Shown here: positions 38,848 to 50,825 of the stretch, piece after piece
How the letters are laid out: each line of letters starts with the position of its first letter
Position numbering within the stretch: position 1 is the stretch's first letter
Assembly (NCBI RefSeq): GCF_016808095.1
Contig: NC_068974.1
Location: 37,196,090 to 37,260,089 of the forward strand
DNA length: 64,000 nucleotides
DNA from: Vigna angularis
Taxonomy: Eukaryota; Streptophyta; Magnoliopsida; Fabales; Fabaceae
Direction: 5' to 3'
Notes under the pieces: model-generated
Database searches by the model: none
Told to the model about the DNA's origin: nothing
What the model saw: only the letters and a program-made list of their open reading frames with translations
Translations under genes and position numbers: made by a program

Positions 38848-41621
38848 ATGGCTTTCTCTGCGCATCTTTGCCGTCTCCCTGCCTCACGTGCCGACATCGC
38901 TTTACCAGAATCTCTCACCAGAATCCGCTGCCGGAAACCTTTCTCCATCCGATGCTCCGGAGATTCCCCTTCCGCGTCTGTGGATTCCGAGTTCAACCCA
39001 AAGGTGTTTCGGAAGAATCTTACTAGGAGTAAGAATTATAATCGCAAAGGCTTTGGGTACAAGGAAGAGACCCTCCAACTCATGAATAGCGAATACACCA
39101 GTATGTCTCCTTAAATTGAGTTCCAAATTAGTGTCTGACTTCTTTTTATGTGATTTTGAATTGATTTGCATGAAAAAGCTTGGTACTTTCTTTCTGGGCA
39201 TGCGTTTATTTGGGTCCCGAGTTGGAGCGGAGAGAGATTGGATAACTTGTCGTTGGTTGTATTCTTGTGTTGGGACGGGTTTCTTACGTTTCATGGAAAT
39301 TGAACTCTTTGTTAGTTTTTAAATGTTTTTATTATTGGGGGTTTACCTAAGATATGCTCCTCTGTAATTGCATGTCATGTTTTGTTCGTTGTTGTAGTGA
39401 TTTTTTTCATGTGTACTATTTTGTGTAATTGTAGGTGACATCATTAAGACTTTGAAGGAAAATGGGTTCGAGTATACATGGGGTAATGTGACAGTGAAGC
39501 TGGCTGAAGCATTTGGATTCTGTTGGGGAGTTGAGAGGGCTGTTCAAATTGCTTACGAGGCCAGAAAACAGTTTCCTACTGAGACAATATGGCTCACCAA
39601 TGAAATCATTCACAATCCTACCGTTTCTAAGGTCTCTTTGGATTTCCTTAACCATAAATAATGTCGATTTTTTTAGTAGGTAGTTTGAAGTTATGCCATT
39701 GTTCAGGAAGTTGGTAAAAAAATTTATTCGTGTCCTGAATTTGATGGTCGATTGCCGCCCTTTTTCTTGTACACTGTTTTCTAATGTTCATGAGTTTTTC
39801 ATGCAGAGGCTAGAGGATATGAAAGTGCAGAATCTTCCTCTGGAAGAAGGTTCTAAACAATTTGATGTTATCGACAATGGTGATGTAGTCATATTGCCAG
39901 CTTTTGGAGCAGCAGTGGAAGAGATGTTGACTTTGAGTGAGAAAAATGTTCGGATTGTTGATACAACTTGTCCATGGGTTGCAAAGGTACTCTTTTTTGT
40001 ATATATGGTTTGATATTGTGCTGATCTGCACAACTTCAATTCATATTGTCATGTATCACCAAATACTGAGATTACTTCTTCAATAAATTGTCTTTAAGGT
40101 TTGGAATTCCGTTGAAAAGCACAAGCAAGGAGATTATACCTCTGTAATTCATGGTAAATACGCCCATGAGGAAACTGTGGCAACTGCTTCTTTTGCTGGA
40201 AAATATATAATTGTGAAGAATATGTCAGAGGTCTGTCCTAGGCTGCTGCTTTACTCAATATGTGTGTGGTGAATGCCTTCAAGAATTTGTTGTAATTTTT
40301 GTATGACTGTTACTTTATACAGGCTGAATATGTTTGTGACTATGTTCTTGGTGGTGAACTTAATGGGTCCAGTTCAACCAAAGAAGCATTGTTAGAGGTA
40401 CGGTTTTGTTATCATGTGATTAATCTTGTTTTCTAAACCCTGTAGTTTTCACTATCATGATTGTTTATTATTTATTTATGTGCAGAAATTTAAATTTGCT
40501 GTTTCCAAGGGGTTTGATCCAGACAAGGACCTGCTAAAGCTTGGCATCGCAAATCAGACAACGATGCTCAAGGGAGAGACAGAAGAGATTGGTTTGTATT
40601 ATTTTTGGAGGTTTTGTTGTGGGTGGTGTGTAACTCACATATCTTTATCTTAAGTCCTTATGGTATGTATTTTACTGATTATGCAGGGAAACTATTGGAG
40701 AGGACTATGATGCGCAAATATGGTGTGGAGAACGTCAACGAGCACTTCATGAGCTTCAACACAATTTGTGATGCTACACAGGTGTGGTTTCACTCCCCTT
40801 GTCTATTGTGATTTGACATGCTTGTTCAGTCAGTAGCATATATTATATATCTATGACTTAATTGCGGGTCAGTTCTGTTCTGTACGCTTTCTGTCTATTC
40901 AACAGCTAAGTTGAATTTTCTATCAGGAACGACAAGATGCTATGTACAAACTGGTGGAGGAACATGTGGATCTTATATTAGTAGTTGGTGGATGGAACTC
41001 TAGCAATACATCACACCTGCAAGAGATAGCTGAGGAATATGGAATCCCTTCTTATTGGATTGACAGTGATCAAAGAATTGGTCCCGGAAACAAAATAGCA
41101 CACAAGTTGAACGTAAGCGTGCATACAGAGATTTGTAGCTTGTTAAAGTTATTAACTCATTTTAGCCTTATTATTAATAGAATGTTTTTTCTGGACTATC
41201 AGCATGGAGAGCTAGTGGAGACAGAAAACTGGTTGCCAGAAGGTCCAATAACAATTGGTGTAACATCTGGTGCATCCACTCCAGACAAGGTAACTTGTAG
41301 CCTTTCATTCTTCTTTTTTGTGGATTTCTCCAGCATAGTTCTGCATTTTTTAAACTTGTAGCAAATGTATTTTCATCTCCTATTTTAAACTATCGTGCTA
41401 TATCCAACTCAGATGGTTACTTACCCATGAAATATCTGATACAAGTGACCTTTGTCATATTTATTTAAATTTCTAATGACGCGGTGTGCTTACTTTTTGT
41501 TAGTATTCTATTCAATTTCGTTTGATACTATTTTGCATAATTGGTTTTCAAACAGGCTGTTGAAGATGCGCTCATCAAGATTTTTGAGTTGAAACGTAAA
41601 GAAGCTATGCAACTTGTGTAG
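38848..41621 (+). CDS. HDR: 4-hydroxy-3-methylbut-2-enyl diphosphate reductase, chloroplastic (HDR/IspH), complete, 10 exons
   Basis: The enzyme reduces HMBPP to IPP and DMAPP, the last step of the plastid MEP isoprenoid pathway, using a [4Fe-4S] cluster. Coding exons: 38848-39100, 39435-39631, 39807-39986, 40099-40230, 40323-40397, 40486-40591, 40687-40781, 40927-41112, 41203-41289, 41556-41621. All introns are GT-AG and phase closes to 458 aa. The N terminus is a Ser/Arg-rich transit peptide, followed by the plant-type [17 protein letters not shown] stretch. The three expected cluster cysteines are visible: C114 in [11 protein letters not shown]205 in VDTTCPW and C342 in NTICDATQ. The HEET motif (residues 233-236) should hold the catalytic glutamate, and TNEIIHNP and SGASTPDK are conserved. 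An in-frame ATG at 38836 would add four residues; I prefer 38848 because MAF resembles starts of other plant HDRs. The gene is intact and converges on CCS1. Confidence 0.96.
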
Positions 41622-42094
41622 AGTAGGTCTGCATACATACATTGTCAATGTATACATGAAACGAGGGATTTATTTTATAGGAGTTTTATAGCCCTATGTA
41701 TTGTTGGATTTATTATCAATAACAAAAGTTCAAGAGTTCTTATAAATGTTGCCATGTTACCTTACAAGATCTCTGATTATGCCTTTGTCACTACAACGGA
41801 AATGGGAATATCTTAATAAAATAAAAGGAAAAGACAAGAGGTTCATCTTAATGCAGTTAGAATAGTACCCTGTACATTATGGACTAATCAAATTTAGAAA
41901 AAGCTTGATTAGCAGAAGTCACTCTCCGCGAGCATATAGATATATATTTTGCTTGTGGGTTTCGGAATATTTTGTGGATCATGTTTATGAAAAATATTTC
42001 TAATTCTACTTGATTCTCTGTTCAATGAGGAGCTAAAATAACACAAGACATATGAATGTTGATTAAACTGGCTCTATAGCAAAAAAAATTACAG

Positions 42095-42156
42095 GAAATA
42101 TACATGTATGTTGAACTGAGTGTACTTGAAATATACATGTATGTTGAACTGAGTGT
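42095..42156. repeat. 33-bp tandem duplication between HDR and CCS1
   Basis: GAAATATACATGTATGTTGA begins at 42095 and again at 42128. It lies in the convergent intergenic stretch. Confidence 0.9.
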
Positions 42157-42625
42157 GTATCTAAATAAGGTCATGCAATATAACTGTAAAAGTTTTCTTG
42201 AGTTGCTTCTGGAAGGCATCCTTCGAGCATTTGTAAAATCCTTGGCTGATCAAGTAACAGGGCACTTCATTGATGGAGTTCATGTATTTGTATACCAAAG
42301 TACTCTATCACTTCTATATAGGTCTAATTGGATAAAATTTGCAATAACTACTTATGAACAAGAAATAAAGAAGTGAAATGAACTAAACTTATTCGAGATG
42401 ATAAAATCAACCAAAACATCCCCAACTTTTGAAAAAAGTAATGAAAAGCTTGCAAAAAGATTGAGATGCATAAGTTGATTTTAATTCATAAGTTTGATTC
42501 ATTTACTTTTTGTTTTCTTTTCTGTAAGTGTTAATGAACGAATTTATCCAAATTGATCATAATAATCCATTATAAGTTGCAGTCATCCAACTGAAGAGCA
42601 ACTTTACCCATCTTGATGTCTCAAG

Positions 42626-44238
42626 CTAACCACTAATGCTATCAGCTTGCTTAGACAGAGTTGATTCAACAATTTCGGGGACTTTATCAAGTAAGAGGTT
42701 CATCTCCTCCGGAAACTCCATCTTTGCTCTGTTAGTCTTTCCTCCAATGAAGACTGTTGTTCCATCTTGTAAAGCCCATATCTGAGTTGACCAATAAAAA
42801 ATTGACGGTCAATAATATGCAATTTTTCAGTCCTGGTCATATAAATCATGCTATTTGTTAAAAAATGTATGTGCTACATTGACATTGACATTTCCTTGAA
42901 AGGAAAATTTCAGATGATATAGCAATATTATTTAGCCAAAAGTCACTATCACTTGTTTCTTCGTCAGAAAAAAAACGCCATTATCACATGGAGAGAGAAT
43001 GGACAATGTCAAACAATTAGAAGAAAATTCACCTGTGAATGAGATAAATAGCTGATGCAAGTAGTGATCATTAGAGCACCAAATCCAGCATATACAACTG
43101 GCACACCTGGATCAGTCTGTATAAATAAAACGAGTTAATGACAGAGTTGAAACACCTGCTGAATGTTTTGAGTTTAAGGTGGTACCTTCAAGTCCAAGCC
43201 ACTACTTCCTATTGCATCAACAATGACAATTTCTGATCCATCAATATTGATTGGGAGCTTTGAATTAGGGCGTCTAACTCCCACAAATTTTCCTTCTTTA
43301 TCATAAAGGACGATTGATTGTAGATCACGAGCAAGCATAGATCTAAAATTCAACACAACACAAGAAAGTAAAAGGGATGAGATGAGATGAAGATGATGTT
43401 TTGGTATCACACCTAATTTCCAAAAACTTACATTCCCTTAACGTCAGGAGAGTTAATATCTCCAACCGGTAGAAAAGTACCAAAAAGTTTCTTATCTCCA
43501 TTGATCTGTAAAGGTGCCATAGCCAAGTTATACGGTCCTTCATTATCCTTAAGAATTTGCAGAGCCGAAATACTCCAATCTGTTTGATATATGGTGATAC
43601 CACCGTATCTTAAAGGATCATTTACACTGATTGTCTTCCTCATTACTTCTTTCCCATCCATGTTACGAAGGGAAAGATCAGTGTAGAACTGTGAAACCTG
43701 TAAAATAAACCAAGAATCAACATTTTACTGACCTTTTCAAGTATCATTATGACAATTTCATAGAAAACAAAAATCTCTTTTACCTCTCCACTCTCATAAT
43801 AATCCATTGAGAATCTGTTGACATGAATTTCTGTATTAAAAGCCTCAGTTGGAGAGGAGAGAAAGCCAGAAGGAACCAGAACATCACCAACAACAAAATT
43901 CAGGCCCTGGGGCACAGTGACCGAACCTCTGAAGCTCCCAGCAGCACTAACAGTTCCTCCAGCCATTACAAGTAATAGTGCTATATGAACTCCAACAGGG
44001 GCCAACCTACCTGCAAGTCCTTTAAAGGCATATAAAGATGGTCCTTTCAAGAATACCTATCATCCAAATTACACTTTATCAGCCCAAAAATATTCAAGTT
44101 CATTGTTGGCCAGTAACAATGAGAATGAAGTAATATTTTATGGTAGTGAATATTAGATTTTAAAGGGATAACAGAACAACAGAAAAAAGGTTGGAAGAGC
44201 AAGGATGAGAATGTTAAGATAGATAGATTTGTGAACAG

Positions 44239-44314
<76 letters not shown>

Positions 44315-46964
44315 CAAAACATAAAATGATTGAGTATGATGACGCATGGTGTGGCACCGATTGATGAAAGATTGCAAAAAAATCAGTTAAAGTGGTCTTA
44401 ACATGTGCAAAGGAGATCACTAGACACACTGGTAAAAAGAGTATTGCATGGTTTTTGAGTCTATGAAGAGGGAAACCCATAAAGACATTGAAGGGAATTA
44501 TTAACAGAGATCCTATGATGAGTAAGTATATTATTGATAATTTGGCCTTTAACTGACTACAGTAAAGTTATGTAAAGCATGTAGCAGTCTCACTAACTGA
44601 TATAATGTTTTGTTGTTACTGTTGTTGGTTAATAAAAGATCATTTCCTAAATATGTCTAATGGGAATGTTTGATTCTATAGGATATAAGGAAAAGCAAAT
44701 AGTTGAACATGAGTAGGGGAACTACAACCTCGTATCCAGCTCCCATCAAAAGAGTACCAACATCTTGGATTGATGCTCTTGGCAATGATTCTGAAAATTC
44801 TTGCTTGCGTATAGCCTCAGCGGAATGCAAAAATGACCATCTGTGGAACAATTTAGGCCTTCAGTGGAAAAGAAACTTCCCAACTCAGGCATTATGGATA
44901 CATAAAAATGAGAAACAAACCTTCTTGAAACCGTGATAAGGGGGAGTTGAGTTGTGTATGTGCAGGCCATGAGGGATGCACCCAGGAGAGCCAACACTCC
45001 AAGAAATACAGGGGACGAAAACATGTGATCAAAACCAAGGGCGAGAATCCATCTCCAAGTAAAAAATCCAAACACAGGATCATCTTCAGGGTATTTCTGG
45101 ATATAAAAGTCAGGAGCTTCACCTTGTTCAATAATTGTTCCTGGCATAGAAGCATAAGTTTAAGTCATTGTGATCATATTAAAGCACATTTTGCAGTCAC
45201 AGAAAATTCAAGTGATGGTATGTAAAGTTACAATGGCACCCCTTAAGCCATCATAAGATCTCCCAAAAATTTCAGGAGCTTCTGCTTCTGCTTCATCATC
45301 AATCCTCTAAATAGAAACAAGGATAAACGTGCAAACATTTATACAGAGCACATTGTGATTTCCAGCGCACTTCACCACCAATAAAATAATTGGGCATGAG
45401 CTATATGATCATGATTTTATATGTAGCAAGAGAAGTAAAAGATGTTTGGTTCATTTGAACAAACTTATCATATACATGAATGGAAAAACTAGAATGAAAG
45501 TGAAATCAATTATTCTATAAACTAAAAATAACTTATAATTTGTAGAAGCTATTTTTGTATTAGTTACAATAAAATTATTGTTTTAACTGAGACATAAGCT
45601 AATTTAGCTTATAGAATTTTATTTTTTTCTCTTCTAAGTTTGATGGATGAGTTTTCTCTCCACATGCCCGTTGTCTCTAAAAGGATTGTAATGTTAATCT
45701 TCTAGAATACACTTGGGAAAGAAAAGTTAGGATAGTTCACTAAGTTCTATACTTGTATACTTTAATCTTCTTGTTCCAATTGCAGTAACAAAAGAGAGGG
45801 AAACAGAAAGAATCTCAATTAAGGAATACTCTTAATTCAAGAATCTAAAAAAAGTTCATTGAATTAGAGAAGAAGGAACTGAAATAGAATCAAGAAAAGT
45901 AATAATCAATTATCTTCTAGGAATTGGTTTCATCATAATAAGCATAGATGAATCCACAAAGACCACTACTTGTTTGTTTCGAGTAGACATTTCATGTTTT
46001 CATCTCCTATTCTACTAACAGTTACAAAATGGTACTCATTTCGTTCTTTTTACATATAAATCAACAACCAACTTTCATGAAAATATTAAAAAATTTTATT
46101 CTTTCTATGTCTATTTAAATTAATTATAGATTAGATAAGCGATGAAGGTCTAATAAATTAAGAATAATTAATGTCGTCTTAAACTTCAAAACTTATAGCT
46201 AAATAAAAATAGAAAAACTTTAAAAAATGACACTTTAAATATATAAAAACACAGTTTTTACATTGCCCAAAATACAAAATTACTCCTACATCACTATTCA
46301 TAACATTTTTCTCAGAAATCTGATGTAAGATATTTTTAGTTGAATGATGCATTAATTATATTTTCCCTAAAATTCTCTTAACCAATTGAGAATGTTTTTA
46401 TATCTTACAAAACGGTATGTTTAATGAAGAAAAATATCGGATAGGTTTGGAAACTTGATACATACTAATGACTTATCATTGAAGCAAAGGTAACATATGG
46501 TTAATTGATGGTAATAGAAAGAAAAGAGGAAAAGTGAAGCATATATGCATACCCAAAGCCATCAAAGCAGCAGCAGCAAACATGTCCGCAATAGCCAATG
46601 GCAAACTAGAGAGAATCTGCAAAGTCTTTCTTCTGAGTATGTTGAGCAACCCAAAAGGGCCACCCTTTTTTTTCTTTGAGCTCTGTGGAACTTCCCCAGT
46701 GTCACCATTGGTGACACCATCCTCAGTAAGCGGTGGAGAGGAAGCTTCTGATAAGACAATCTTCTGGGACACGCTCTTCCCTTTGTTTTCGACATCTTGG
46801 GAGCTTTTCAGCTTGCAGCTGATGGTGAATGGGAGCTTGTGAGCTCTGTTTGCATCATGGCCGAATGGATTGAATTTGAAGAAGGGATGAAAGATAGGGA
46901 CTTTGAGGAAATGGGTATTGGGAAGACATGGATTTGTGGAATTTATGGCACTGAAAGCCTTCAT
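42626..46964 (-). CDS. CCS1: Cytochrome c biogenesis protein CCS1, chloroplastic (ResB family), complete, 8 exons
   Basis: CCS1 is the ResB-like partner of CcsA in system II cytochrome c maturation. It helps deliver haem to plastid c-type apocytochromes at the thylakoid. Exons in coding order: 46964-46553, 45140-44921, 44840-44729, 44056-43784, 43697-43432, 43342-43186, 43116-43032 (one edge uncertain by a base) and 42781-42626; about 559 aa. After a transit peptide of roughly 45-60 residues and a KKKKGG linker come hydrophobic segments: the end of exon 1 ([16 protein letters not shown]), [30 protein letters not shown], and near the C terminus [14 protein letters not shown]. The His in VGVHIA and the Trp-rich GFFTWRWI stretch are family features. 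An upstream in-frame ATG at 47072 would add 36 residues, but a TATA box at 47075-47083 places transcription start downstream of it. Intron 1 is 1.4 kb; intron 3 holds a 70-bp TA tract. Confidence 0.94.
44240..44309. repeat. (TA)n microsatellite in CCS1 intron 3
   Basis: A 70-base TA tract, entirely intronic. Confidence 0.97.
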
Positions 46965-48767
46965 GGATCCAAACTTTGGGAACACTCTGTGTTGAGGATT
47001 CGTGATTAGCTCTCTGCGTGTGACCCATAACGACCACACCAGTTTCTTTATCCATATGCTAGATATTTCCATATAATATATAAAATAATAAACACGAACT
47101 TACTTCACATAATAGTTTTTCTTGGGAAAACAAATATTATTGTTATTCTTGTTGGTACTCTTTTGATTTTATAAGGCACCTTTTTCTTAATCTAGATTTT
47201 TCTGTAACAAAAAAAATGTGCTTTTCATATATAAGCAAGTTTTGATTATAAGATTATATAGATATAAATTCAAATTATATAAAAGTTTACATACTTCATC
47301 ATTATTTAAGATAATATCGTAGGTTTTCAATGATTAGATTAGTAAATTTTTACATGATAAAAGTTACAGGGTGGAGTAAGTGTAGAGTAAGTTAATTCCT
47401 TCTTTATTGTGGCAATATATTAAAGAAAAGTATGTGATAATTATATTTAACATCACAGTGCATATAAAATAAAAATTATTTCACACACGTTAAATGTACT
47501 CATACTCCGTAAATATTTAAAAGATATACAAGATTCTTCGTAAATATTTTTTAAAAAATACAAGATTTCGAAAATTATTAACGAATCAAGATTAATCTAT
47601 AATTGGATAACTTCCACTTTTTGGGTTTAAATTTAAAGGGGTAAAACGAATGTAACTGTGATTATAAATACAGTATAGGAATTATTAATTACATATTCAT
47701 ATATAAAGCATGTTAAAACATTTGATAGTTTAAATTATTGAACACAACAGACATTAAAAAGAAATTTTTTAGTTGAAGCATGGTCCGTCTGTTTGATGGA
47801 TAAGATCAAAACGTGCACTCTTAAATAGAAAAAACAAACACGCTGGTAGCACACATACTTCATTCACGTCCCCAAATGTTAAATAACTAATAACCTAACA
47901 TTAAAGCAAATTATAGAAAAAGACTAGAATGTTCTCAATTGCTCAATTGGCTTACACAATCTATCTGATAAACGTCTCATGGTTTTTCAACTATAATTAT
48001 GTCAGTAGGGAGTGGAAATCTGTATTGTAGGTTACTGCTGCTGAGCCACTTTCAATGAATCTTCTAAAATGAAACAGCTCCTTGTTTTTAAATAGAAAAA
48101 GATGACAATTTTACACTCTAAACGGTGATATTGGTTGCTGACTTCCTTTTAGTACAAAAAGTAATCCTGCAAATACAGAAAATGCAAATTAACAGCGTAA
48201 ATCTAAGCATGACTATGATAACGTGTTCAAAAGTGCCCCCTCTTGGCAGGAACTAACGACGAAGTTTAATAATTTAATTATCGTTATGAATTTTATTTTG
48301 TATGAAACTTGGTTACTCAGAACGAAATATTACACAAACTTAAAGCTCAATTGACGGTTCTCTCTTCTCCCATACTTGGTATGTATGATGACAAGATTTT
48401 ATCCCAAGCCAGACTTCCATTCTATTTTCCATGATGATCATGATGGAGTCTAGTAGTAAAAGAATGGAGGGTGAACATGTAGACAATGAAAATAATACAA
48501 TATGTACCAAATTGAATTTGGAATGAAGCTGAAAATTCAATATATATGCGACAGAATTTGGAAAATGATTTAGAAATGCTGTACACTGAATAATTTCCGT
48601 TTCCAAAGAAGTCTAGACCAGATGCTTTGACCCTCACCCCCAAAGACAACGCCAAGAACAATAAAAAAAAGGAACCTTGTGTGCATGTGCCTGGTACGGG
48701 GCACTAACATGGGCGTAAATCGTTCTTCTTTTTACCTTCATTTTATTTGGAGGAGCGGAACACCATT
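46965..48767. other. Intergenic region between CCS1 and the PLAA homologue
   Basis: It contains the CCS1 promoter (right of 46964) and the 3' end of the PLAA gene. The rest is AT-rich without recognisable features. Confidence 0.6.
47075..47083 (-). promoter_or_regulatory. Candidate TATA box of CCS1
   Basis: On the minus strand the sequence reads TTTTATATATTATATGG. Transcription would start some 25-35 bases downstream (about 47045), which gives an 80-base leader before the ATG at 46964 and leaves the upstream in-frame ATG at 47072 untranscribed. The match is to the plant consensus only. Confidence 0.4.
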
Positions 48768-50775
48768 TCAGGTCTGCTTTGTTAACAGCTCAATGTCAGA
48801 TCCGACTTCAGCAATCTTGGCATCCTTAGAACCCTTAGCTGCTTTTGCAATGTTCAAAACATCAAAATCCAGAGCTATTTTTCTGACGAGACCCTTAAGC
48901 ATCTGTTTGAAGAAGATTAGACAAATAAAAAAATTGAGTGAAGATATTTAGAGGTAGATATGCTTCAAAGCACATGAGTTTATCATAAAAAAAATATTGT
49001 CTAGCGTGAAATTTTGTTGAATAATAAGCTTCCTTATTAGTTTCCCAGATTCATGGATTGTCTGCATATATAAATATTTAGACACACAAAGAAGGATGTT
49101 TTTGAAATTGTTAGCTCTGGATTTCGTAATAAACAAAGTGTTAGTTTTTATTCTAGACCCGTAGTATAGTATATAATAACATAATGTCATATCTTATTCA
49201 AGTAAATCGTGTCTTTAAGACAAAGGTGATCCACTGACTAGGATATGAAACACACCTGCAGCCAAAATAATCTGCAAATAGGTTGAGTAGCAGCGAGAGT
49301 AGAATAGTGTGATAAAAGGATTGGATTATTGAGTTTTAAAAAAAGAGTAAATTGTAACAAATAGGCAAAAATCATACAGTCACAAAGTTGGGACACAAAT
49401 GCAGACTAGCTTGGCTTCCATCCTCAATAAAAGAAATTGAATTTATGCACAAATACAAGATATGTAACAGTAACAACGGATATATACTATAAAGGATTTG
49501 GAAAATCTGTAATCACAAAAGCATATATTAACAAACATGCAAAACCGCGTATTTAAATGACACTGAAATGCAACAGTTTGCCTTATATAGATACAAGAGA
49601 ATGTTATCAAACACAAGACATCAGATAAAAACTAAAAATTACCAGAGATCCAACAGCAACCAAAGCACGAAATTTGGAATCAACTTCCACATTTTCATCC
49701 TCGGCAAGCTACACAAAAACAAAATGCGTAGTTTAGAAATAATAACATCTGACGGTAGGATATTTGATTTTGAATAATCCAGACGCGTACAAAATGTAAA
49801 TCAACACTGACTAGGTCCTTTTTTAGCAAGTGTGGAGAAAGAAGCTTTGAATTTGGAGGTTTTCCATTTATGGGGAATATGGCAGTGCATGAGAAATGCA
49901 GGTTTATTATAACAAAAATTAGCATTGTTTAGGGCTAGAAATTTGCACTAATTAGATGACATTAACAAATATTTTAGATGTCATTGTAGTTGCGACGTCC
50001 CTCAAGCCTTGATTTTGAAATTCTACAAGACAAGTATAATAGACCCAAAGATTGTCCTACAAGCGGTTTGATCATGTGAAAGGAACAATAGAGCCAACAG
50101 TAAGAGGAGGGAGAGAGTCCAAGATAATCTAATTAACAAGAGTAGAAGCCTAGAAGGAATACTGAAGAAAAAGGAGGAATAATTTAAAAGACCTTGTCCT
50201 AAATGATTTTATTGAAATCTTGTTTTTTGACAGAGACTAATGGAATTGATAAAGTCAAATTAACCTAGTAGAAGGTTTGGGGATGTAGTGGCAATTGTCA
50301 TAGCTAGGTAAAAACAGTATAAGCAATACCTCAAGAGCTGCTGATAGAACTTGAGATTGACCTTCTTGATCATTTGATTCAATCAACAGCACAGCATAAC
50401 TGCGAGGACCACATAAGAAAAAGTTACTGCATACTTAAATTCTGGACTATTAATATTGCATTTCTAAAGGGAAAATAGCTGCAATGATAAAATGTGAACT
50501 GAGATCTAAATACATAAAAGCCACCACCACTTTTCGTATCTATACTTTTGTTCATGCAGCAGGATGGTGAAGTAGAGTGACAAACCAAGCAAAAAAGAAA
50601 TCATATGCCAATTACCCTCGCTTCCATTTTTTTCACCCACAAAGATAATAGAATTCATTTGATCTTTCTTTTATTTTCTTGGAGTGGGAAGAGGTAATAA
50701 AAGAACCAGAAAGCACTAAAGCACTTCAGCACCTGAACATAGAGACAGTATCTTCTATTTGGAATTAACACAACC

Positions 50776-50825
<50 letters not shown>

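Noticed and set aside
46965..47072. Upstream extension of CCS1 by 36 residues
   Set aside because: The TATA box position and the transit-peptide-like start at MKAFS favour the downstream ATG.
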